From assembly GCA_903903985.1 (NCBI GenBank), contig CAIVAT010000116.1, positions 62,001 through 126,000 on the forward strand: a stretch of 64,000 bases of DNA. Reading direction: 5' to 3'. Origin of the DNA: an uncultured Bacteroidales bacterium. GTDB taxonomy: Bacteria; Bacteroidota; Bacteroidia; Bacteroidales; FEN-979. The position numbers were made by a program, and so were the translations under genes. Under the pieces are notes generated by a model. It was given only the letters and a program-made list of their open reading frames with translations. It ran no database searches and was not told the origin of the DNA. Positions 1-8,559 of this stretch are shown in pieces (position 1 is the first letter of the stretch; every line of letters begins with the position of its first letter).

Positions 1-820
1 ATGGTTGACCATTTTGAGTAATGGGAAATCCCGAGAATGTCGAAATTGGTGCCCCCCCCCTTCCTGGTGATCCCTTCAATAAACCATATTGCATTCTGAA
101 ACTGGGCAACATGCAGGATGATTCTGGGCTTGATCTCCGATGCAGCCGAGAAATCCCTCACAGCCTTTATCCCGGCATTCAGTAATACTCCGAATGATTG
201 CCAGTTATCGTTTTTCACCTCACCTGCCGGGAACAACATCCCCGAATTTGTTTCATTGCCCACCTGGACCATTTCCGGTGTGAGTCCCTTTGTTTTCAGG
301 TATTCAAGAACACCCGTGGTATAATGATAGACTGAATCCTTCAACGCACTCAGCGACAGGCCAACCCATGCGGCAGGGGTTTCCTGGTGGGTTGGATCAA
401 CCCAGGTGTCGGAATAATGAATGTCGAGACTGACTGCCATTCCTGCATTTTTTGCACGCCTGATGGTTTTTTCTACATCATAAAGGTCGCTGTATAATTT
501 TCCACCGGTTATTGCAGCGATCCAGGTGGGATTGTGCCACAACCGAACCCTGACGGTGTTGGCCCCATGGTTTTTCATGATCACGAAGGGATCGGCCTTT
601 TTTCCTGAATCACTGTAATGACCTCCATAATCCTCAATTTCATTCACATAGGAAAGGTCTGTTCCCATGCAGAATTTATCCCACTGATAAGGAACTTTAA
701 CAGGAACACGACCGGACCCGGATCGGAACTTTTCTGACTGCACGACAGGATCAAAAAGCAGGTGGTTGTAAAGAGTACGATTGCCCGCAATGCCCATGAA
801 GTAATTTTTTCCGGCCTCAT
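1..820 (-). CDS. GH53 arabinogalactan endo-beta-1,4-galactanase, partial, probable 5' frameshift
   Basis: Secreted endo-galactanase that cuts beta-1,4-galactan, the backbone of type I arabinogalactan and pectin side chains. Reading leftwards, the GH53 domain is recognisable from CMGTDLSYVNEIEDYGG through VRVRLWHNP, DIHYSDTWVDP and MVQVGNETN (acid/base Glu codon at 252-254) to GISHYSKWS at the window edge. The nucleophile and C-terminus lie outside. Two frames compete at the 5' end. ATG 820 opens a typical lipoprotein signal (hydrophobic run, then LILSCSQKS), but this frame stops at 644 after 58 codons. The catalytic frame is open through the same stretch; its first ATG is at 797 and it has no signal peptide. 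Loss of one base between roughly 760 and 690 would explain this. The family is firm; whether the gene is intact is not. Confidence 0.85.
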
Positions 821-1054
821 TTTCTTCTTTTGTTATTTAATTCACATTCTTAATTGTTGTACAAAATTACGATTTAATTCCGCTTCTGAAAAAAAAGCAC
901 TGATAACATCCAATGTGTCCTTTTCAATCTTATTTTTGTTCTGGCACAATCATACCGGTTACGATCAAGAAACCTTTGTCTGCATGTAAAGGACCCTTTA
1001 GAATCAAAATTCCATCAATTAATAACTACTGGTGTCATTTTGCCTAATCCTTCT

Positions 1055-1062
1055 TATTTTTG
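1055..1062 (+). promoter_or_regulatory. Candidate promoter -7 box (TATTTTTG)
   Basis: The sequence matches the Bacteroidota -7 consensus TAnnTTTG and lies 24 nt before ATG 1087. It overlaps an in-frame TTG at 1060 that would otherwise lengthen the protein, which favours the ATG. I see no -33 TTTG at the usual 19-21 nt spacing. Confidence 0.5.
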
Positions 1063-1086
1063 TCAAATGTTGTTAATTCCCGAATC

Positions 1087-3933
1087 ATGTATAAATTTTT
1101 TGTTGTATGTCTTGGATGCCTTTTGTCGTTTGCGACCGGAAGCACCGTTCAAAGTCAGCCTGAGGTGAACGACCCGTTTCAAACCATTGGACCGGTTTCA
1201 CAACAAATGACACTACTCCCGTTCGGGGAGATCTTACCCCTGGGATGGATAAAAGCACAGATGCGCAAGGACCTTGACGGGTTCGTCGGTCATCTTGACG
1301 AACTGGTTCCTGATCTCATGCACGACAGCATTTACGGGAAAGACAGGCTGACACAATCAGTAAAATCCAAAGACATCGGCAACATCGGGCAGAAACTGGA
1401 CCCGCAATACCTTTGGTGGAACAGTGAAACCCAATCGAACTGGCGGGATGGTTACATCCGCAATGCCATCCTGCTCGACGATCAGGTTCATTTGAGGAAA
1501 ATTGAAAAATATATCCGCTATATCCTGTCATCACAGGATAAAAATGGTTACCTGGGTATCTATTCCACAGACCTCCGCTATCATTTCAAGGATGAAAACG
1601 GTGAATTATGGGCCAAAACAACCGTGTTGAGAGGGTTGCTTGCATGGTATGAATACACCGGAAACAAGGATATCCTTACCAGCATTGAAAAAGCAGTGGC
1701 AGATGTGATGGCCAATTACCCTGCTGGCAAGTCATCTCCGTTCCGGTCGGAAAAACCATTTGCAGGTGGTTTGACGCACGGGCTTGTGTTCACGGATGTA
1801 CTCGACCGGCTCTACCAGGTCACAGGCGATAAAACTTACTTGCAGTATGCATTGTTTCTTTACCAGGATTTTTCGGGAAATGTCCTGAACGAAGATGCCC
1901 GGTATCCTGAAATCATAGACCCCTCCTATAAATTAAAGGAGCATGGCGTTCATACCTACGAGCACCTGCGCCCGCTTACCGTTGCCTGGTTTGCCTCCGG
2001 GAATCCGAAACTGAAAGACGCGCTGGACATTTATCTTCAACGCATCCAGGACTGTATCACACCGGCCGGCGGTCCCATCGGCGATGAATGGATCGGCGGA
2101 AGAAAGGCAGATGCAACAAACACAGGATATGAATACTGCTCCATCCAGGAATTGATGGACGGGTATTGCAGCCTCCTGCAGAAAACAGGGGACGCTGCAT
2201 TCGGTGACCAGGTTGAAAACATCTTTTTCAATGCAGCCCAGGGAGCAAGGCATCCCGATCAAAGCTGCATTGCCTATTGCAAAACCGACAATTCATTTTC
2301 CATGGATGGTTCGAAAAACGGGGAACCAGATGATGACGGCAGGCAAACCCGGTTCAAATATTCACCAGCCCATCAGGATGTGGCTGTTTGCTGTGTTCCC
2401 AACGCCGGGCGGATCACCCCGTATTATGTCAGGTCCATGTGGATGAAGGATTCCGATGGGCTTGTAGCAACGCTTCCCGGACCTTGCGAACTGCATACGC
2501 AGGTAAACGGCGAAAGCGTAAGCATCATTGAGGAAACCGGGTATCCCCTCGGTTATTCCATCCGGTACCATGTTTCGGTAAAAAAGCCATTGGCCTTCAT
2601 GATAAAAATCAGAAAACCATCATGGGCAAAGGGAATAAAAATGAACTGTGATTACATTGAACGCAACGGGTACATCCTCGTCAGTAAAACCTGGACCGGA
2701 ACCGAGGTCATCCAACTGGAACTGCAGGCTGAACCAGAGATCAAACAGGATCTGCAGCACAACTATTACTACAAATACGGCGTGCTTGTTTTCGCCCTGC
2801 CCATCGACAGCCGGGAAATTGTTGCCAGAGTTTTCCCGATTGAAGGCTTCCGTGATCTGAAATATGAGCCCATCAGCAGGGTGAGGTACCGGTATTGTTC
2901 AGGAAACAAGCCGGAAATCGTTTGGACCGATCCGGTCGGAACCGGGAATAACTGGCAGCGGATCGCATTGAAAACGACTTTGATCAATGAAACAAACGGC
3001 CAGGCAGAAAATGTGATGCTGCAACCCATCGGCGCTACCATCCTGCGGCAGATGACATTTAAACCACCGATGCCGCACCTTTCATCAGGCACCGTCAAAC
3101 GGTTTGAAAATTTCCCTTCTGCATTCGTTGCTGCCAGAAATGTGGATGTATGGCTGCCCGACGGGTATGATGCCGGTAGAAAATATGCCGTGTTATACAT
3201 GCATGACGGGCAGATGCTCTTTGATTCAACGACAACCTGGAACAAACAGGATTGGGGGGTAGATGAAGTCGTGGGAAACCTGCTCGCTGAAAAGAAGATC
3301 AGGGACTGCATCATCGTGGGAATATGGAACACTGGAGAATACCGTCACACTGAATATTTTCCACAGAAAGCGCTGGATTATCTGACACCCGGTGAAAAAT
3401 CAGACCTGTTAAACTATACTGTCGGCGAAGGGAAAAGTAAGTTACTGGCAGGCATACCTGTCTCCGATCATTACCTGAAGTTCCTTGTCAGGGAATTGAA
3501 GCCCTTCATCGACAGCAGTTTCTCCACATTGCACGATTGTGCAAATACTTTCATTGCAGGCTCGAGCATGGGTGGCCTTATTTCGATGTATGCCATTTGT
3601 GAATACCCTGAAGTCTTTGGTGGCGCGGCCTGCCTTTCAACCCATTGGCCCGGATCCTACAAAACATCGGAAAATCCTGTTCCCCAAGCCTTTGTGAAAT
3701 ACCTGGAAGGCCATCTGCCATCGGCCGCCAATCATAAAATATATTTTGACTTTGGGACCGGAACACTGGATGCCACCTACAAACCATACCAGCAGCAAGC
3801 CGACCTGGTGATGAAGGCAAAAGGATATACATCAAAAAACTGGGTTACCCTTGAATTTCCGGGGGAGGACCACAGTGAGCGGGCATGGAGCAAAAGGCTG
3901 GAGATTCCGGTGGTTTTTTTGCTGGGGGAATAA
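1087..3933 (+). CDS. GH127 beta-L-arabinofuranosidase fused to a CE1-like esterase
   Basis: Predicted exported bifunctional enzyme of 948 residues. Residues 1-24 are a signal peptide (MYKFFVVCLGCLLSFATG...). Residues about 35-650 are the GH127 (DUF1680) fold, which releases terminal beta-L-arabinofuranose. The family's zinc/cysteine site is visible as E349-x-C351 (YEYCSIQ) and the C435-C436 pair (AVCCVPN). Residues about 670-948 are an alpha/beta-hydrolase of the enterochelin-esterase/CE1 type, with DVWLPDGY, LYMHDGQ, the nucleophile elbow GSSMGG (S827) and a C-terminal His (H929, GEDHSER). ATG 1087 is preferred over TTG 1060 because the signal peptide starts there and a -7 box overlaps the TTG. 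GH127 enzymes usually end after the first part, so the fusion could remove an acyl group and arabinose from one side chain. Neither the substrate nor the ester is shown by the sequence. Confidence 0.85.
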   Translation: MYKFFVVCLGCLLSFATGSTVQSQPEVNDPFQTIGPVSQQMTLLPFGEILPLGWIKAQMRKDLDGFVGHLDELVPDLMHDSIYGKDRLTQSVKSKDIGNIGQKLDPQYLWWNSETQSNWRDGYIRNAILLDDQVHLRKIEKYIRYILSSQDKNGYLGIYSTDLRYHFKDENGELWAKTTVLRGLLAWYEYTGNKDILTSIEKAVADVMANYPAGKSSPFRSEKPFAGGLTHGLVFTDVLDRLYQVTGDKTYLQYALFLYQDFSGNVLNEDARYPEIIDPSYKLKEHGVHTYEHLRPLTVAWFASGNPKLKDALDIYLQRIQDCITPAGGPIGDEWIGGRKADATNTGYEYCSIQELMDGYCSLLQKTGDAAFGDQVENIFFNAAQGARHPDQSCIAYCKTDNSFSMDGSKNGEPDDDGRQTRFKYSPAHQDVAVCCVPNAGRITPYYVRSMWMKDSDGLVATLPGPCELHTQVNGESVSIIEETGYPLGYSIRYHVSVKKPLAFMIKIRKPSWAKGIKMNCDYIERNGYILVSKTWTGTEVIQLELQAEPEIKQDLQHNYYYKYGVLVFALPIDSREIVARVFPIEGFRDLKYEPISRVRYRYCSGNKPEIVWTDPVGTGNNWQRIALKTTLINETNGQAENVMLQPIGATILRQMTFKPPMPHLSSGTVKRFENFPSAFVAARNVDVWLPDGYDAGRKYAVLYMHDGQMLFDSTTTWNKQDWGVDEVVGNLLAEKKIRDCIIVGIWNTGEYRHTEYFPQKALDYLTPGEKSDLLNYTVGEGKSKLLAGIPVSDHYLKFLVRELKPFIDSSFSTLHDCANTFIAGSSMGGLISMYAICEYPEVFGGAACLSTHWPGSYKTSENPVPQAFVKYLEGHLPSAANHKIYFDFGTGTLDATYKPYQQQADLVMKAKGYTSKNWVTLEFPGEDHSERAWSKRLEIPVVFLLGE

Positions 3934-3948
3934 GGGATTGGAAAATTT

Positions 3949-3983
3949 AAAATGCAAAATGCAAAATGTAAAATGCAAAATGC
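3949..3983. repeat. Heptamer tandem repeat (AAAATGC x5)
   Basis: Five head-to-tail 7-bp units, AAAATGC with one AAAATGT, in the short gap between the GH127 fusion and the GH13 gene. It has no coding or terminator character. Similar 7-8 bp arrays occur in other gaps (8460, 21623, 24811). Confidence 0.9.
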
Positions 3984-4027
3984 AAATTAAAAAGTAAAAA
4001 GTTACAATGATAATAAACAAATGAATT

Positions 4028-5884
4028 ATGAAACGTTTCCTGGTAATTCTGCTGATTTTGACCAGTTGCAACCTGGCGATGATGGCACAAACGAATGCCC
4101 TCGGGTTCAATCAGCCGCCGGCCTGGGCTCAGCGTGCGATCTGGTACCAGATTTTCGTAGAACGCTTTTACAATGGTGACAAGACCAATGATCCCCGTCC
4201 GGAGAATATCAACATCCCGCCATTGAAAATGATTGCTCCTGCCGGGTGGGCCATTACACCATGGACCCAGGACTGGTACCAGCAGGAGGACTGGGCCCTG
4301 AAAACGGGGAAACCATTCAGCGAGATGGCTCAGTACCGCCGGTACGGGGGTGATTTGCAGGGAGTGCTTGACAAGCTAGATTACCTGCAGGAACTTGGGA
4401 TCACGGCAATTTTCATGAATCCGCTGAATGATGCACCCTCCCTGCACAAATACGATGCCCGGAACTACCATCACATCGATGTTAATTTTGGCCCAGATCC
4501 GGTGGGTGACAACAAAATCATTGCAGGCGAAAAACCAAACGATCCTGCAACATGGAGATGGACCGCAGCAGATAAACTATTCCTCAAACTGGTTAAAGCG
4601 GTTCATAAGCGCAACATGAAGATCATCATGGATTATTCGTGGAACCACACCGGGGTCATGTTCTGGGCCTGGCAGGATATTCTGAAAAACCAGGAGAAAT
4701 CTGTATATAAAGACTGGTATGCCATCAAATCATTTGACAATCCATCCACACCGGAAAATGAGTTTTCCTATACCGGGTGGGCTGGTGTCGACAATCTCCC
4801 GGAACTCAGAAAGGTGGATATGAAATTCCCGCGGATCAGCGGTTATCCCTATGAAGGGAATATCAATGAAGGCGCCAGGCAGCATATTTTTGCAGTGACC
4901 AAACGCTGGCTGGCCCCGGATGGGGATGTATCAAAAGGAATTGATGGCTTCAGGCTGGATGTGGCCGACCAGATCGGACTTGGGTTCTGGCGTGATTTCC
5001 GGAAATACGTTCTTTCAATACAGCCGGAGGCTTACCTTGTTGGGGAAATCTGGTGGGCAAAATGGCCCGTTAAAATGATGGACCCGGTTCCTTATGCCAG
5101 CGGAGATGTATTTGATGCCGTGATGTTTTACCAGGTGTATAAGCCTGCGCGGTACTTCTTCGCCGGGACCAACCCGGCCATGAAGGCCCAGGGCGAGGCC
5201 GGGGCGCTGAGGGACAGCCTTGAATTTCAATGGAACAGGCTGCCTGTTGCCAACCTCCATGCCATGATGAATGTTTCGTCGTCGCATGACGGGCCAAGGT
5301 TGCTCACCGACTTTTACAATCTGAACAATTACAAATACAAGGCGACTCCAAATGATGATCCGGAATATAAGACAGGAAAACCGGATCAGGAGACCTACCG
5401 GCGGCTTCAGCTTTACCTTGTGCATGAATTCACCACCATCGGTGCACCCAATATCTGGAACGGGGAAGAGATGGGCATGTGGGGCGCCGATGATCCACAT
5501 TGCCGTAAACCGCTGTGGTGGAAAGAATTCACTTTTTCGCCGGAGACCCGGAACAATTTTCAGCCTGGTCCTAAATCATTTGATCCGATCGGCTTCAATC
5601 AGCAACAGTTCGACTGGTACAGGAAACTCATCCGGATCAGGAAAGAAAATCCGGTGCTGGCAACCGGGGAAATTGCTTTCCTGACGGCAGAGGGAAAAAA
5701 ATTGGTCTATAAAAGATTTGACACCGGCAACGAGATCGTGGTGCTCTTTAACCTGGAACAAACCGATCAGAATTTTCCGCTGACGGAAACGGGCGAATTT
5801 CTGAACCTGTTAACCGATAAGGCAATAAAGGGGCAAATTAATCTTGCTCCCCTCTCTGCCGCTATATTGCGGAAGATAAAATGA
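4028..5884 (+). CDS. Secreted GH13 alpha-amylase-family enzyme
   Basis: A 618-residue alpha-glucan hydrolase or transferase. The N-terminus is an export signal; it could be a lipoprotein signal (LILTSC) or a plain one cleaved after AMMAQ. The (beta/alpha)8 domain starts at WAQRAIWYQIFVERFYNGD. The GH13 conserved regions are in order: MDYSWNHTG, GIDGFRLDVAD (nucleophile D311), YLVGEIWW (acid/base E340) and SSHDGPR (D421), followed by a C-terminal beta domain. The inserts and the W-rich start resemble cyclomaltodextrinase/neopullulanase-like Bacteroidota enzymes, but the exact specificity cannot be read. Its stop overlaps the next ATG (ATGA), so it is translationally coupled to the GH2 gene. 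Confidence 0.9.
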   Translation: MKRFLVILLILTSCNLAMMAQTNALGFNQPPAWAQRAIWYQIFVERFYNGDKTNDPRPENINIPPLKMIAPAGWAITPWTQDWYQQEDWALKTGKPFSEMAQYRRYGGDLQGVLDKLDYLQELGITAIFMNPLNDAPSLHKYDARNYHHIDVNFGPDPVGDNKIIAGEKPNDPATWRWTAADKLFLKLVKAVHKRNMKIIMDYSWNHTGVMFWAWQDILKNQEKSVYKDWYAIKSFDNPSTPENEFSYTGWAGVDNLPELRKVDMKFPRISGYPYEGNINEGARQHIFAVTKRWLAPDGDVSKGIDGFRLDVADQIGLGFWRDFRKYVLSIQPEAYLVGEIWWAKWPVKMMDPVPYASGDVFDAVMFYQVYKPARYFFAGTNPAMKAQGEAGALRDSLEFQWNRLPVANLHAMMNVSSSHDGPRLLTDFYNLNNYKYKATPNDDPEYKTGKPDQETYRRLQLYLVHEFTTIGAPNIWNGEEMGMWGADDPHCRKPLWWKEFTFSPETRNNFQPGPKSFDPIGFNQQQFDWYRKLIRIRKENPVLATGEIAFLTAEGKKLVYKRFDTGNEIVVLFNLEQTDQNFPLTETGEFLNLLTDKAIKGQINLAPLSAAILRKIK

Positions 5885-8454
5885 ATCAATCAGTAATAAT
5901 GACAGCCAACATGAAAAATATTACCGATAGCCATTATTTTGCTAACCACCGGCCTTCCATGACACCACCCCTGCACCCCTCCCCATGCGGGGGAGGGGTA
6001 TCCTGCCTGCCGGCAGATCAGGCCCCTGCATTCCGTGTATTGTTTGCATTGTTTTCATTCCTCCTTCTCACCTATTCATTGAGTGCCAGAGAGGTTTACA
6101 CCCTCCAGTCCAACTGGCGATTTGCAAAAGGACACTTTGAAACCGCAAACCAGGTGAAGTTTGATGATTCTCAGTGGCAACCGGTTTCCATCCCTCACGA
6201 CTGGGCGATCACCGGGCCTTTTGTCACAGGTGGCGACGGGAATACCGGGAAATTGCCCTGGAAAGGTGAAGGATGGTACCGCTGCAAACTCGATATTCCT
6301 CCAACCTTTGAAGGCAAGCGCATTTACCTTCTTTTCGATGGCATCATGTCCTCTCCTGAAATTTTCATCAATGGCCGACCGGCCGGAAGCTGGGATTATG
6401 GTTATAACTCGTTTTATCTCGATATCACCGGCCTGGTTATGGTAAATGCCCCCAACACCATCGCCATTCACGCAGATACCCGCAACCACGACAGCAGGTG
6501 GTATCCCGGGGCAGGAATTTTTCGTAAGATCCGGATGTTCGTCGTGAACCCTGTGCATGCGGACATCTGGGGAACTTATATCACTACGCCGGTCGTACAG
6601 CCAGGAAAGGCCGATGTGAAGATCATCACAACGGTTTCAAATAAATCGGGAAAACCGGCAAATGGAATCCTGGTCGAACAATGCCTCATCAGCCCTTCCG
6701 GGAAAGAGATTTCCAGGAAAAAGGTCATGGGCAACATTCCGGCCGGCGGAAATACAGATTTTGAAGCGACCATCCAGGTGATGAACCCTGAAAAATGGGA
6801 TGTTAACCATGGCGTGCTGTATTCGGTCAAAACAATTGTCAGTTCGGGGACAGAAATACTCGATACCCTGTCGACACCATTCGGAATCCGTACCATCCGG
6901 TTCACTGCTGATGACGGGTTTTACCTCAATGAACGGCGGGTTCAGCTCAAAGGGGTGAACCTTCACCACGACCTTGGTCCTTTGGGTGCCGCCTTCAGCC
7001 TCAGGGCGATGGAACGGCAGCTTGAATTGCTGAAAGCGATGGGATGCAACGCGATCCGTACAAGCCACAATGCTGCCGCACCTGAAGTGCTGGATCTCTG
7101 TGATAAAATGGGCTTGCTGGTTTTTGATGAAGCTTTCGACAAGTATGACTCAAAAGCAGACATTACAGAAAAAACTGATTTTGAGGAATTTGCCGCAAGG
7201 AATATCAAAAATTTCGTGCTTCGTGACCGGAATCACCCTTCTGTTTTTATCTGGAGCATCGGCAACGAAATGGGCGATGTGCAGATGAACATCAACAATG
7301 GTTTTCAGCGCATGAACACGATGTTCAAATATGTCAGGCAATATGATGAAACCCGCCCGGTAACCATGGTGTGCGATAACCGCAACAGTGCGGTGAAGCG
7401 TCACTTCGACTATTATGATGTGCATTGCTGGAACTACGGCCGAAGGTACGACCTGGCCCGCCAGATGGAACCAGCCAAATCAGTGATCATCAGCGAATCG
7501 GCTTCAACAGTAAGCACCCGCGGTTTTTATGAATTGCCCCTGCCCGGCAGGAAGACGGATTTTACCAATTCGTTGCAGGTAAGTTCCTATGATCTGAATG
7601 CTCCTTCCTGGGCGGAAATAGCAGACGATGATTTCATGTGGCAGCAGGATGAGCCCTATGTTGCAGGCGAATTTGTGTGGACAGGGTTTGATTACCTCGG
7701 CGAACCCACTCCATACAACAATGAGTGGACAAAAGAACATGGGTTGACCGACAAGGATGCGGCACACAGTTCCTATTTCGGCATCCTGGACTTATGCGGC
7801 ATCCCCAAGGACCGGTACTACCTGTATAAAAGCTACTGGAATCCGCAGGAAACAACGGTACATATCCTGCCGCACTGGAACTGGCCCGGCAAGGAGGGCG
7901 CCAATATCCCGGTTTTTGTTTATACCAGCGGCGATTGTGCAGAACTGTTCCTGAATGGGAAATCACTGGGGAAAAAGTGTAAAATACCAGGTTCAACTAA
8001 TTCCGTGGAAAGGTTCCGGCTGATGTGGAATGAAGTGAAGTATCAGCCGGGAACCCTGAAAGCTGTTGCATCCATGGACGGCAAGATCATCGGTGAATCA
8101 GAAATTAAAACCGCCGGGGAGCCCTATCGGCTTAAACTCACGCCCGACCGCCAGACCATCCGGCCCGACGGGAATGATCTGTCGTATATTTTAATTGAGG
8201 CATTGGATAAGGATGGAAACCCCTGCCCGCTGGCGGATAACCTGGTAAACATGGGTTTAACAGGTCCCGGAACGATTGCCGGCGTAGGGAATGGCAACCC
8301 CTTGTCGCTGGAACCATTCCAGGCCAGCCAGGTTCACCTGTTTTTCGGGAAAGCGATGCTGATCATCCGGTCTGGACATGAAATTGGGTCGGTTGCAATC
8401 AGCGCATCAGGTGACAGGTTGACCGGGGATGCTGTGACCGTTTCCGTGAAATAA
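5881..8454 (+). CDS. GH2 beta-galactosidase-type enzyme with an unusual N-terminal extension
   Basis: An exported glycoside hydrolase family 2 protein, 857 residues from ATG 5881. The domain order is sugar-binding (SNWRFAKGHF...PHDWAITGPF), Ig-like, TIM barrel, then extra C-terminal beta domains of the DUF4982 type. The acid/base Glu is E463 (FIWSIGNEMGD) and the nucleophile is E539 (IISESAST), so the catalytic pair is intact. Beta-galactosidase fits the galactanase upstream, but GH2 has other specificities. The hydrophobic signal segment begins only near residue 51 (RVLFALFSFLLLTYSLSA). Residues about 26-50 are encoded by a GC-rich palindromic element. The true start may be ATG 5881 (coupled to the GH13 stop), a later ATG, or an in-frame TTG just before the signal core. 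Confidence 0.88.
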   Translation: MNQSVIMTANMKNITDSHYFANHRPSMTPPLHPSPCGGGVSCLPADQAPAFRVLFALFSFLLLTYSLSAREVYTLQSNWRFAKGHFETANQVKFDDSQWQPVSIPHDWAITGPFVTGGDGNTGKLPWKGEGWYRCKLDIPPTFEGKRIYLLFDGIMSSPEIFINGRPAGSWDYGYNSFYLDITGLVMVNAPNTIAIHADTRNHDSRWYPGAGIFRKIRMFVVNPVHADIWGTYITTPVVQPGKADVKIITTVSNKSGKPANGILVEQCLISPSGKEISRKKVMGNIPAGGNTDFEATIQVMNPEKWDVNHGVLYSVKTIVSSGTEILDTLSTPFGIRTIRFTADDGFYLNERRVQLKGVNLHHDLGPLGAAFSLRAMERQLELLKAMGCNAIRTSHNAAAPEVLDLCDKMGLLVFDEAFDKYDSKADITEKTDFEEFAARNIKNFVLRDRNHPSVFIWSIGNEMGDVQMNINNGFQRMNTMFKYVRQYDETRPVTMVCDNRNSAVKRHFDYYDVHCWNYGRRYDLARQMEPAKSVIISESASTVSTRGFYELPLPGRKTDFTNSLQVSSYDLNAPSWAEIADDDFMWQQDEPYVAGEFVWTGFDYLGEPTPYNNEWTKEHGLTDKDAAHSSYFGILDLCGIPKDRYYLYKSYWNPQETTVHILPHWNWPGKEGANIPVFVYTSGDCAELFLNGKSLGKKCKIPGSTNSVERFRLMWNEVKYQPGTLKAVASMDGKIIGESEIKTAGEPYRLKLTPDRQTIRPDGNDLSYILIEALDKDGNPCPLADNLVNMGLTGPGTIAGVGNGNPLSLEPFQASQVHLFFGKAMLIIRSGHEIGSVAISASGDRLTGDAVTVSVK
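5976..5998. repeat. GC-rich palindrome inside the GH2 5' coding region
   Basis: CCCCTCCCC pairs perfectly with GGGGAGGGG across a 5-nt loop. The element is in frame and encodes Pro/Gly-rich residues upstream of the signal core. It resembles intergenic palindromes at 33195-33211 and 38454-38516. Confidence 0.85.
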
Positions 8455-8459
8455 AAAAA

Positions 8460-8487
8460 TTGGATTTCGGATTTTGGATTTTGGATT
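8460..8487. repeat. Heptamer tandem repeat (TTGGATT x4)
   Basis: Four 7-bp units, TTGGATT with one TCGGATT, directly after the GH2 stop. The unit length is the same as in the array at 3949, but the sequence differs. Confidence 0.85.
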
Positions 8488-8532
8488 TCTCCTTATCACC
8501 GATACTATTATTAAATTGAACTTCATTTTATT

Positions 8533-8540
8533 TAACTTTG
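8533..8540 (+). promoter_or_regulatory. Candidate promoter -7 box (TAACTTTG)
   Basis: Exact match to TAnnTTTG, 19 nt before ATG 8560. It suggests the T9SS GH13 gene has its own promoter, separate from the GH13-GH2 pair. No clear -33 element. Confidence 0.5.
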
Positions 8541-8559
8541 CGATTCAAAACCCCTTCCC

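Noticed and set aside
52-60. Run of nine C's as the cause of a frameshift in the GH53 gene
   Set aside because: On the minus strand it reads Lys-Gly-Gly-Gly in the catalytic frame and the GH53 motifs continue in the same frame on both sides.
801-812. A-run near the GH53 start as a programmed -1 slippage site
   Set aside because: It lies before the signal peptide; slipping there would remove the signal instead of joining it to the catalytic domain.
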